A DNA stretch of 64,000 nucleotides, taken from assembly GCA_020086605.1 (NCBI GenBank), contig JACBWW010000015.1, positions 13,504,390-13,568,389 of the forward strand, given 5' to 3'. The DNA comes from Lanius collurio (taxonomy: Eukaryota; Chordata; Aves; Passeriformes; Laniidae). Positions 12,200-22,800 of this stretch are shown here, piece by piece. The notes below the pieces were generated by a model. That model was not told where the DNA came from, did not search any database, and saw only the letters and a list, made by a program, of their open reading frames with translations. Numbering within the stretch: the stretch's first letter is position 1; each line of letters begins with the position of its first letter. The position numbers were made by a program, and so were the translations under genes.

Positions 12200-14331
12200 C
12201 TATGGGGAAGGAAGGTAGAAGGAGAAAGAAAGGAAAAGTATCATCAAAGAGGGAAAAAAACCCCTTTCATCAGTTAAAGAGACAGATTGAAATAGTGCTA
12301 GCCTTACTTATAAAAGGAAAAGTACATCTAACAGGCTTCTGAAGCAAAAGAAGCTACGGGGACTATTTTTTTTCTTTTAAAGCTTCTTTTACTCTGCCAC
12401 GTGAAAAAAAGCAGACATCATTAAAAGAGTTATTTGCCCTTTTGTGAGATATTTGTGCAGTTCATCATGCTTCCAGACACCTACTGCATCCTGCTCACAG
12501 GACAGTAAAATATTATAAACTATCAGGTAAAGTCTGACAGACATGAAGTCGCATCAACATTTGAGCCTGTGCCTTTAACTGACTAACCGGTGGTTGACCC
12601 TTGTCTTTCCAACAGAATCTCCTTTAATAACTTGTATTTGTGGACTTAGTGTTTCAGAGGTAAAACATGGTCCCAATGAAAGGAAATTTTTTTCATTTAT
12701 TTCAATTAGGAAAGTTATTTGGCAGCTAGCCAAAACCAAGAGAGCTTTCTTTACGACATAGGGAACTACCTGTTAGTTTATCATAGTTTGTGTTAAGAGG
12801 AGTTTTGGAGGAAATTTTTGTTTATGTTTGACTGGGAGGACAGTGTTGGGGTTTTTCAGAAAAAATAAATTTCACAGATTATAAATCTGACACAGAAGTT
12901 CAGCAACCAACAACATGCACAATATCCAGCAGAGTGGCCTAGGTGAGACTTAATGGCACTTTTGGCCTTGAAAATAAAGTTAACACCTGCTGGGCATGCA
13001 ACATACAGTTGCATGCAATATACTATATTCAGTATGGTCCTGTAAGCAGAAGAAGCTTTGCAGAATGCAGTTCTTAAAAGAAGCAGTGCTACTCCAAATT
13101 TCTCATAAGATGCCAGCTGAGAAAGTGTGACCTCACACAGCTCCATAGCTCTTATCCTATTCCAAGGGCTTTGTTTGCACCACTCTTCATCTTCCCCAGG
13201 CAGGCCTCTTCCTAACCCCCCAGCAAGGGCTCCGTGAAAGGAGAGCTTAGGCTTTGCACATCAGCACTACACTGGAAGAGTTCTTCCAGCCTCTCTCCAT
13301 AACCAGATCAGCCTAAGAAGATTACAGTGTAAACCAGAAGCTGACCTTAGGTTTTACACATGAACAGGAGTCAGGAAACTTAACACATGATGGTGGAAAT
13401 CATGTTTCACTGACTTCAGTAAGAGTTTCAGTGCTGCCTTTTCTAAATGCTGGGATTTCCTATTCTTCTACAAAAGACCAGTTCATCTGACACAGAGATC
13501 CACAATTTTTCTTTCACCCTGTGCAAAGTTAGAGATCACAATTCTTGCTAAGAGATGGAAATCTCCTAAATTAAAGAAGTGTTTACACCACATACCATTT
13601 ATAAAAATTATCCTGCCATTTAATATATAATCCAGAGTTGCATCCCATCAACAGATGAACTCTAACCACTAAGTCTTCATCTTCCAGCTTTTCTGCAGAT
13701 GCTGTATTTTCTCCACAATTTGATGGATAATGCAACATTTAAGTATCATTAAGTATATTCAGTTCATTCAGCTGAATACAATAAAAGGCAGGTTGCTAGT
13801 TTATCATATCTCTTTCCAGAGAGTTTTCCCACTTCAGTCAACGAAATTGCAGAATAATGAAGACACTTAATCACAGGTTATTAATAATGGATATATCATG
13901 TCTAACCCTTGGACATTAAAGGCTGAGATAATTACTTACTGGATTAGTAAATCAACGAAGAAATTTTTTTTTATTGTTTCTAATTATATGATAATCAGAA
14001 TAAATTTGAGACCATTAATCCGAGGTCCAAATTCTGGCTATCATCACCTTTCACACTGTAGTAACTGTATTCATTAGCTTAATTGGATTTACTTTTTGTT
14101 TACTCTTGCATAAAGGGAAGGTATTCCAAATACGCCACTGCTGTGTCTTCTTCTGGCCTGCCACAAATGTGTTCTTCTACATCCCTGCCTCTCCATCTTT
14201 CCCAGACTTTATCATGCCTTAACATGACATTCACAAGTAAAGGGAAAAGTCCCTGTCCACTGAAGGATGCCTTGTCCTGCGCTTGCTGCATGACACAAAT
14301 ACTGAGTTACCAGCATGAGGAAAGGACTTAC
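12200..14331 (-). other. TRIM2: TRIM2 intron, 2,132 bases
   Basis: Donor GTAAGT is at 14331-14326 and acceptor AG at 12201-12200. It splits the Arg45 codon after the second base, in the middle of the RING. I see no mobile element or RNA gene inside. Confidence 0.9.
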
Positions 14332-14465
14332 CTCTCACAGAAAGTGTGCAGGCAGGGAAGTACTTTGGGGTTCTTGTAACGGTCCAGGCATATGCTGCAA
14401 ATCAGAAACTGCTTGTCAATCTGACGGACCACAGGACTTGGGATGTTGGAGCCTTCACTGGCCAT
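14332..14465 (-). CDS. TRIM2: TRIM2 exon: start codon and first half of RING
   Basis: The coding part is 134 bases: residues 1-44 plus two bases of Arg45. It begins [18 protein letters not shown] and carries the RING ligands Cys23, Cys26, Cys38, His40 and Cys43. The ATG at 14465-14463 is chosen for three reasons: it matches the canonical vertebrate TRIM2 start, it has a good initiation context (A at -3, G at +4), and an in-frame TAG at 14501-14499 rules out any upstream in-frame start in this exon. The exon ends GAG-AG before GTAAGT. The upstream part, 14466-14513, is 5' UTR here. Confidence 0.97.
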
Positions 14466-14513
14466 CCTAGACCACTGACATATGGGTCCTGTTCCCTTCT
14501 ACCCTGCACACTG
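14466..14513 (-). other. TRIM2: TRIM2 5' UTR part of the start-codon exon
   Basis: These 48 bases lie between the acceptor and the ATG. Read in the main frame they give QCAG, a TAG stop, then [11 protein letters not shown] and the initiator Met. The last residues closely resemble the tail of the N-terminal extension of the long human isoform (GPPCQWSR, from memory), so this looks like formerly coding sequence now read as leader. A second upstream ATG in another frame opens a very short ORF. Confidence 0.8.
14467..14481 (-). promoter_or_regulatory. Upstream ORF of four codons (Met-Ser-Val-Val-stop)
   Basis: ATG at 14481-14479 is followed by TCA, GTG, GTC and the stop TAG at 14469-14467, one base before the TRIM2 ATG. 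The upstream start has a weak context (C at -3, T at +4), so leaky scanning or reinitiation to the main ATG is plausible. Its presence is seen directly; any translational effect is inference. Confidence 0.6.
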
Positions 14514-14516
14514 CTG
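14511..14516 (-). promoter_or_regulatory. Tandem CAG-CAG (NAGNAG) splice acceptor
   Basis: A pyrimidine tract (CCTCTTTTCTTCTTTTCCCC and following) leads to CAGCAG, so splicing may use either AG. The exon then starts at 14513 or 14510. The three-base difference falls in the 5' UTR and leaves the protein unchanged. Confidence 0.7.
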
Positions 14517-17500
14517 GAACGGGGTGGGGAAAAGAAGAAAAGAGGAAAAACAGCTTAGAAAATCCATGAAATAACAAAATCATTGACTAATCCACTCATG
14601 TTTTATCTTTGTGCAGGAACTCATATTTCCATATAAAACCAAAACAAGAAAGAATTAAACTTCTAACATGGTTTATCACTGATGAGAGCCAGGGAAACAG
14701 TCAGCAACATCTACAACACCTCTGTCTGAGCATTCTGGAAAGGCATGCTGCCTCTGACCTGAAAGAGTTACCGGGCAGTCTGGTTTTAAAGAAATCCCAT
14801 GATAAAAATGTTCTTGCGCCAGTAGGTTCAGCCAGTGCTAACAAACATTGGATTTCTTACATCTACACTAACACTGGCAAAACGCTCTAGCTGGAACTGC
14901 ACCAGCCAGTCAAATGGCTGCATCACAGACAGAGCCTGAAAATGGTTCACCTAACAATTTTTTTCCCTTGTCAGTGCTGGTATTGCCAAAAATATGGTAG
15001 ATTTTGACTCCAGGAAGCCCCCAAGAAGGGAGCTCCAGAAACAGCCAGCTTCTGGGAAGGGAACACTCAAATTCTGCATCACCAATGTGGGTGAGGTAGG
15101 CAACATGAAAATCCTCATGATAAAAGAAACAGAGCAAAGAAGAGGGAACTGGAAGCCACTGAGAATGACCAACAGTAGGGTGAAGGATACATGATAATAA
15201 ATGCAAGAAAAATGTCATTCTAGGCAGAACTAGTAGTAAGAATTATGGTTCTAGGACTGAGGATTCTTCACATAGCATATAAAGCAAGAAATAAAAGGCT
15301 AAGAAAAAAGTCTACTAACTGATAGAATTAAAATTGCAGGTTAAAGGGATGGCAGCAGGCTTGGAACACCTCCTGTCCTGGAATAAGGCACAGGATGAGA
15401 AAAACATAGGTTCTTTTCAGCTGGAGATACAGGTTATAGCCAACAGAATACATGAAAAGAGAAGACAGGAGGAAAAGGAAGGAAGCAACCACAGAAAAAG
15501 TAAACTGCCTGCTAAAATAGTTTAGGGAAACCTGGCAAGCAGAGTCCCTGGCAGGGTGGCCCAGCAAGAACTCCTCTCCATCAGCATTTCTAGCAGGCTG
15601 AAGTGCCAGGAGGTGCAGGCGTGCCTCTGTCGCAGCACCGAGCTCTGCCAGACCTCCCGCATCCACAGAGGAACAGGGGCTCCTCTTCTCTGTGAGCTGC
15701 AAGCCCAGCTGGGCTTCTTCTCTGCAGGTACACTCCTGAGGGGTCTAACTTCTTCCTAATCAATTTCTACCCCTTTTTAGTCACTCATTTCAGACAATTT
15801 GACATCTAGCATGAGGGCAGTTCAGGCTTTCCAAGACAGAAACAACAAGCCCTCTGCTGATCATGCTCATTCAAAGGTCACTCAATTCCACAATGATTTG
15901 TGTGACCTGTGTAGCATTTTACTGTTAGTGTTACATTAGGTCTTCTTCCTGTGCGTGAATGAATGGCACACTAATCTGTCAGAGTTGAACCCATGCTGCT
16001 CTTCCTGAGCTGTGTATTTAGCCATACTGGTATTTTTTACTTACTGCACTGAGCAAGGGGCTATTTCTAGGATAATGACAGTAATTATGGATCATAAGTC
16101 AGCTGTGCTGACATCCCTGATAACAGGTTCCTGGGGCATCACCTCTGTGTTAGCAAATACAGCAGCATAAAGTTATTCACAGTTCAAATTCATACAACAG
16201 CAGTAACTAACATTTAATTTGATGGAAAACACCAGGGTCTTCTGTATCCTTTTTTTCCAAGGAAGGGGAAACTGCAATGATAAAAATTGCTCTAATACTC
16301 ATAAAATACCATGTTTGTTCATGAGCCAAAAACACGTGATTTTGGGATTGATAATATTCACGTCTTTTTCATATTTTTTAATTTTTTTAAAATTTCTTTC
16401 CCTATAATAAGATAAAATGTGAGTATTACATAAACAATTTTTTTTTCCTATTTAAATGCCATAAATCACACAAAATAAAGCTTAGGAGATCAATTAGCAA
16501 ACCGTGTTACTTTAAAAAAGCTTGAGTTAAAGCTGGCTTTACAAGAAGTGGAACCAAAACATCTGGCTTTTACAAAACAGAGTAGAAAGACCAGACAATC
16601 AAATATCCATTAATGTATTCATGTATTTGGCAGCATAACATGCAGAGCATCAGCAACGTGTTTCAAAAGGAAAATTCATTTCACCACTTACACAGCTGTG
16701 TTTGCCTCCCACTCTCCCTCCCCAAACATTAGGGGCAGGGACTCAAACAAAGCAGGGAAGATAATCAGAAGCAGGAGGATTTATCAAAAGCACAGTTTCC
16801 AAATTGGACACACAAACAGTAGAATTCTTTTGTTATAAACTAGCAAAACTACTGCAAAATCCTTTACTTAAGATATGAAAGAACAGGTCACCAGCGAATG
16901 CTGCCTGTCATTTAACAGAAGAAAGTTCTCTAGCAACCAGGTATTTTTTATGTTTCATCTTTTCCTTATCAAGTAGAGCTACACCAGCAAATACTACTTA
17001 CACAAGAAAATCTGCTGCTGCCTGAAAAAAATAATATTGATTTAATCTGTTTTTCATCTTAGTTTTTCATATTCCCCCGATGTCATTGCAAAATTAAGTA
17101 ATTCTTAGCATTTCATACACAAATCTCATGCCAACTGCTTTGTTTTTCAAATGCTCACGCTTTAAGCTTTGTCAATGAAAGAAACCATCAATGATTCAGA
17201 AGTGCTTTTAATATTCTGTGTTTTGTCTGAAATGCAGCAGGCCATGACTGTCATTTATCCCCTGTGCTCACAAAAATCAGGTTTAAAGCATGCACCTGGA
17301 AACAGAATTTCACCTGTAAATTTCAAGCTTTGGCCACTACCCGGTACAACAACTTCTTACACAAATGGTCCATTTTAAAAGAATCTTTTAAGTATGGGAT
17401 TTGCAGGACTCTGCAGCTGCTCTACCTTTGATGTAATTTTGATGAATATGATGTAGCTATGAGAAGGATGATTTTGCCCATTTACTCAATGAAAGCAAGT

Positions 17501-19050
17501 GTACAAAGACTATCTGAAGAAAATCTGGGGATTTTACAAAATGTTTTTGAATTTCACCAGACTATTTTTTCTGATTTACTGCTATGCTTGCAGTAATCTA
17601 AGTTTTAAATGTACTAGCAGTGGGATGTTTTGCAAAGTAACACTACTTTTACAAGAAAAATGTTCTCTTTTTAATAGCATCTGAGCTCAAAAATCGACAG
17701 AGCACTTTTCAGAGGTCCATTATGTCTCACAATCAAAAAAGAGCAGCTGAAGCATGAGCTTCGAAGGCTATCACTTCTCCTTATAGTTACACTTCGTAAT
17801 TTAATGCAAAGCCAAAGGACTAGGAAACATTGCACCAAACAAGACATAACCCCCCACCCATTTATCTGTAACACACACACTCAAAACCAAGTTCGGGTTT
17901 GCTAAACCAGGTGCAGCAAAGGGTTGTGAAATGTACACCCTTTGTCACTTTTATGAGGCTCAAGGATTGCTATCTTCCTAGACACCCCAGAAAAAGCGTT
18001 ATTCTTTTTCCTTCTGCTTGGAGATACGACCATCTTCATTTAAAATATACTAGACAGCAAAGAAAGGAGAAAACAGTGGCTCTGTAAGCTAGTAGAAAGC
18101 TTTGCCCCTCTATGCATGCATGCCTACAGGAACGAAAGCCAGGGTGCGGCCCCACCCATATGAAAGGAACTTCCTATAGCATTGGAAAAGGGGTTAAAGA
18201 AAAAATCACATTTGGTATAGCAAATAACAGTTCCAGAAGAGTTGTTTCAGGTAAAATAGAGACATGTAATAGAAAAATGCACCCTTTCTACAGGTATCTC
18301 AAATGAGCTTTGGAATTCCTGAAAATTCCCTATTAGTTTCCCAGCCAAGAAAAGATGCTGGGGAATCAAGTAACTGTTCACTTCACAAGATTTTATTCCT
18401 AAAAGAGCAGAATTCTGTCTCACTGATACACTGCTGTCTCTTAAATCAATCCATCTATAGCTGCAACTAGCCTGAAAGCACAGCCTGAGGAGAACAAATT
18501 GCTTGCAGCTTGTTCATCCTCTTCTTATCAATGGTATTCACAACCTAGAGGGTCTATTCATGTACTATGAATGAATAGGTTTCCAATGGCAACGTTTCCA
18601 AAGGAACAGTTAGGCCTCCAGAGCCATAAGAAAGGGTGGGGAACCCTCAATAATGTTGCTTCCCGGCCTGGGGGAGCTGAGGCTTAAAAGTCCTTAAAAC
18701 ACATAGATCACCTGTCCACAGTCTGTAGGAATAAAGAACAGATTCAAGCCATTTCTAGCAGCAGCCCCCAGATTAGCCGATTAGAATACACTGAGCAAAT
18801 TAATTATCAGAACCCACACAGTTCACTTGTGTAAAAGGCTTGATAAGCTAAATTTGCATTCCTTTCTCTCCCACTCTTGCAATCAGCTTAGTGCCTTGTT
18901 TAAAACACAGCAACCCTCTTCATTCTTACAGCATGCAGAAATGTAATGAACGATCGAGGGCCAAAACAGGAGCAACCCAGCAGCAGCCACCAGGAATAAC
19001 ACTGAGCAAACTTGAGCATTTCAGACCTACCCATCTTTGTAGAAAAATAG
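14514..19050 (-). other. Non-coding: TRIM2 5' intron or upstream region
   Basis: The sequence immediately upstream of the start-codon exon is intron, since a good acceptor ends at 14514. It is AT-rich and I recognise no gene, repeat family or RNA. Short open frames around 15,328-15,760 on both strands are not supported by any family resemblance or splice pattern. Confidence 0.7.
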
Positions 19051-19079
19051 CTTAATCAGTGCAGTGCTGAGGATAAAAT

Positions 19080-19830
19080 CCTTGCAGGGACGGAGCTGCA
19101 GTTCCGCAGTAATCCAAACGAACACACCATCATCTGTTAATATTTCAATCCTCACGCATAAAAATGTTAAGGAATCCCTATCACAGCACAAACATTATTA
19201 GATGCACAAGAGATTTTGTGCTCTAAGGAATGACGCTCCATTCCATGAAGAGGACTGGTGGAAAGAAAAATGGAAGAATAAGAGGAGGCCCAGTGAAGTC
19301 GTCATGAATTTTTTTTTCTCCCTGGGTCATTTACAAGTGGGAGACCCCTTCAGGATTCAAACCAATCAATCTTTATTTAGCACATCTTTTTCTCACTCAG
19401 CCTGTGTAGAAAGACTGCAGCAAATGGTGCAAGGGATTGTGGGATGGGGATGCAGCAGAGAGCTGCAACCAGATTCGCTGGGTTATTTTTTTTTCCTCCC
19501 TACTCAGCAATCAGCTGTTCCGAGGCTCCGCGCAGGGCCATTGAATTTGGTCACCAGAATGTTATTACAGGATTAGCAGGCGGAGACAGCTACCACTGTG
19601 CATCTGGCATGTCAATGCAGCTAAGAAATACGTATGCAAATATTACTCACAAATCGGAAAAAGGATTTAACTCCGAAGGAGAGAGTAAATATTACGTAAC
19701 ATCCATTACCAGGATAGTTGTCAGAGATAAAATGAAAGCACTTTCGTTTATAAAGAAGATAAAGTTTAGCACTTAATCATTCCACTCCGATTTTTCCAGG
19801 ATTCAGGGTCTTTCTTGGAACGTAATTCTT
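19080..19830. promoter_or_regulatory. CpG-retaining candidate enhancer or conserved non-coding element
   Basis: About a dozen CpGs fall between 19,470 and 19,820 in otherwise CpG-poor DNA. The segment contains a perfect octamer/POU motif ATGCAAAT at 19634-19641 and a palindromic TTACGTAA (PAR-bZIP/C/EBP-type site) at 19692-19699. A possible minus-strand donor GTGAGT begins at 19650. The low-decay look suggests constraint, but conservation cannot be tested from one sequence. It could be an enhancer, a minor promoter or chance. Confidence 0.35.
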
Positions 19831-22800
19831 CCCTACTCCAACTTTGAGAAGCAACAAAAGACCCCACAAACACTCTTTGTCTCTCTCCATATGTTTAAAG
19901 CAGAAGCAAAGAGACTCTCCACAAAACTGTGCTACTGACACACAAACCAGCAGCAGCTTCTTCTACGTCACTCATATATTTGACCCAACTCAGTCTCAAG
20001 TCAAATATTCAAGGCAGCAATTAGTAAACTCATACTCAAGGAATTTGAGAATCATGGCTAGCAGACTGTTCAGCTTTTCTATAAACATTAATGCAAAACT
20101 GTATTATCATACCTCATCTATTTACGTGCTTAATTTTTTTTTTTAAATTCATAGATCAACTCTGATTTTACCAGGCTGTTACCAAAGAAATCGAAAAGAA
20201 ATTTGGTGCCTGCTATTTTTCAGCTATGCAGAGAAGGTTGTTAAAAAAGATGCTTGTGAATACACAAACACCACTGAAGTAAAGCAACATAGAATTAGCT
20301 TTGTCTTCCAGTATAACAGCTGGTGGGTTTTGCAGACAAGGTAGTATTTGCATCTCTAAATACAGTGTATCTTTTCTTTTGAAAAAACTAAATCGTATGC
20401 AAGTATTTCAGCTAACTGAGGCTAACAAAGCTTCCCACAAATAAAAGAACACAAAGCTCTATTTGCATCAAGAAGAAAACACGTGGGGCTTAAATACTCT
20501 CTTTGCTACCCTGACTTAATTAGGACAGATATAGTTATTTTAGAAGTTTAAAATGTTGTCCTAAGCTCTTTAAGCATAGTTTCCAGAATATAATATTTAT
20601 TCCATTCTCGAATTGATGTGCTAAGTAGTATTATTAATCATTTAGTGTGATTGAAAGCTAATCTAAATTCCTGTTAAAAATACAAATTCTGCATACATCC
20701 TTTACTTTCCACTTGGTGATCATTTAGCCAGATCATTTTATGCATCAGGTAGATCCAGCCTGGTTTCCCTGGACAGTGCTCACAGGGTGAAGGCATGTTG
20801 TAATCCAGTTTATATCTGAAATGAAACATCAGGCAGCGTGTGTGCATTTATTAGGGTTTGGGGTGCCTGTGCCAAAATACTGTCTCTCTGATTCACTTAA
20901 CATGTGCCGAACTCAATCAAAGAGAGAGCACAAGGTGTTTCATTTTTGCTCCAACATTCAGAAGCAGAAGGCATTCGTACAGCAGGATTCAAAGTTTTTA
21001 AAAAGGCCAGAGATTTCAGGCACGTTTTTGGAGAGGTGGGTTTTTTCTGTTTGGTTCGGGGATTTTTTTTGGTTTTCTTTTAAAACTGTCTGGGAAATCC
21101 CTATTGCAAAAAACAAGCAACAGATTTCACTCCCACAAGAAGAAGATCCAAGGCCTTTTGTTTCTGCCACTGGAACAAAAACACTTAAAACAAAAATCGA
21201 GTGACAAAATTCAGGAGTGGCACCCCCAGAACTGAAGTGGAAGACTGTCAGGCAGAAGCATGCAGACATCATTTAGTTGCTTCCTTTCCCTTGCTCATTT
21301 CAAACGCCACATTTACATAGATTAAAACAGAATAACCAGTATCACTCAAATTACTATTTCCATTTATGGTCAGTAGTAAGGACTGCATACCCCTCAAAAC
21401 AGAACTGATCCCATAACATACCTCATGGCCAGAGGAGACTGCTGGAGCCACAGCTGCAGCCACTCTCACAGGGATATACACCTCCAAATGAGAGATTGCT
21501 TCAAAGTGCTGCTTGCTCTCTTATAATTAACTCTGAGAAGTTGCCTGCTGAAAATGAGCTGATACTCCACAAATTATCCTGCTTCTTCAACAAAACAAAA
21601 ACGTGCTACTGTGGCAAGGAAAATGAGACAAAAGCACTCCCTCTGAGATTCTTCTAGCTACATGTTGATATGTGGGTTTCTTCTCCTCAGTGAAGAGGAA
21701 ATGGATTCATAGCTCCAGGAACAATCTTGCACTTTACCCCCATAGCAGTTACAACCAGACTCTTTCAAACACGTTTATTGTATGTGTATGTCTTTTGTGC
21801 TGGGAGCTGGGAGTGGGGATGGTCATTATATGCTTTGGGTTTTTGTTGTTTTTCTGCTTTTAAGTAAAAAAGAACAGGCTACTTTTCCTCAGAAAATTGC
21901 TGGATTTCATTGTAGCTGTTGACTTATCTGTGTCACTGCTGACTAATGAAGAAAGTTCTAGAGAAGAAAATACACAGTACATGCCATCTTCATAGTGCCA
22001 TGGAAGAGTGATGTAGCTTCTGTTGTCATTCCCTGTAAATGTCCTGGGTTTTGAATAACTTGTTCTTTTCCCTGTTCCAAATACAACCTGAATTCATATT
22101 CTTAGGGAGGCCATAAATAGTAAGCTACCAAAAAAAGTCACAGTTAACTTACAGGCCATAGGTAGATACTGGTATCTTCCCTAATATTAAATAAGTCATC
22201 CAAACACTCCAAGTTAAGATTAATGGTCTGCACTGAAGTCTGCACTATAAACTGACTGAACAGAGAGCAGTCTAAGTCACCCTGCTGTACAAAAGGGATT
22301 TTAAGATCAGCAGAAGAAATATTATTGGATTAATTCAAACTAAATGACCAGCAAATACAGTCCTGGCAATTAAGGCTGACTGAAAAGTAAGAGATGTGAG
22401 AGGCCAGAAATCAATTACCCAAAGCCAACATGCTGGAAATGAGGATTAGTTTAGGAACACAAATATAGGAGAGGATGGACTGTTACAGCCATCACCCAGC
22501 TCCACACATCCCTAATTTGACCCTGGTGACAGGAGAGCAAGTGGGGTGAAACGGCCAAGCTTTGTTATTGTGGAGCCATGCCTACACCAGGAATCAAGGG
22601 GCCTTAGTCTTCCTCGTGAGCCAGTGGCCTTTACCTTTCCCCACTGTGGCTGGGCACCCACACAGATCCAGCAGCTTCCAGAGAGCAAGTGCAAATTCCA
22701 GCCCTCACTCCACATCCTCCAATAGCCCAGGCTGTAGCTCACACTAGCTGAGAAGAGCAACAGCTTCCTCCCACTGTGGGGGGCAGAGGGGGATGTCTGT

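Larger units (their letters stand above)
1..14513 (-). other. TRIM2: TRIM2 gene, 5' coding half (partial locus)
   Basis: This is the 5' coding half of a gene for tripartite motif protein 2, a cytoplasmic RING E3 ubiquitin ligase. Known family roles include ubiquitination of neurofilament light chain and regulation of axon growth and neuronal survival; loss in humans gives an axonal neuropathy. Five exons on the minus strand (14513-14332, 12199-11962, 5773-5622, 4948-4768, 1776-1053) join in frame without any stop. Order of domains: RING (Cys23 to Cys63), B-box (about 113-154), coiled coil (about 155-290), filamin repeat (about 320-421), basic linker (about 430-465). From my knowledge of the family the full protein is about 744 residues, so roughly 64% is here and the six-bladed NHL propeller is encoded beyond base 1. 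Paralogue TRIM3 is less likely, because the sequence follows vertebrate TRIM2 almost residue for residue in the linker and filamin domain. No frameshift or missing zinc ligand is seen. Confidence 0.96.

Noticed and set aside
15328..15702. 124-codon minus-strand open frame upstream of the TRIM2 start exon
   Set aside because: No credible start, no consensus donor in phase with the TRIM2 exon, and no known TRIM2 sequence resembles it.
21418..21487. Minus-strand stretch ending GAG-GTATGT as an alternative coding first exon
   Set aside because: The frame opens with TTG rather than ATG, and the in-frame TAG in the start-codon exon would prevent a fusion protein.
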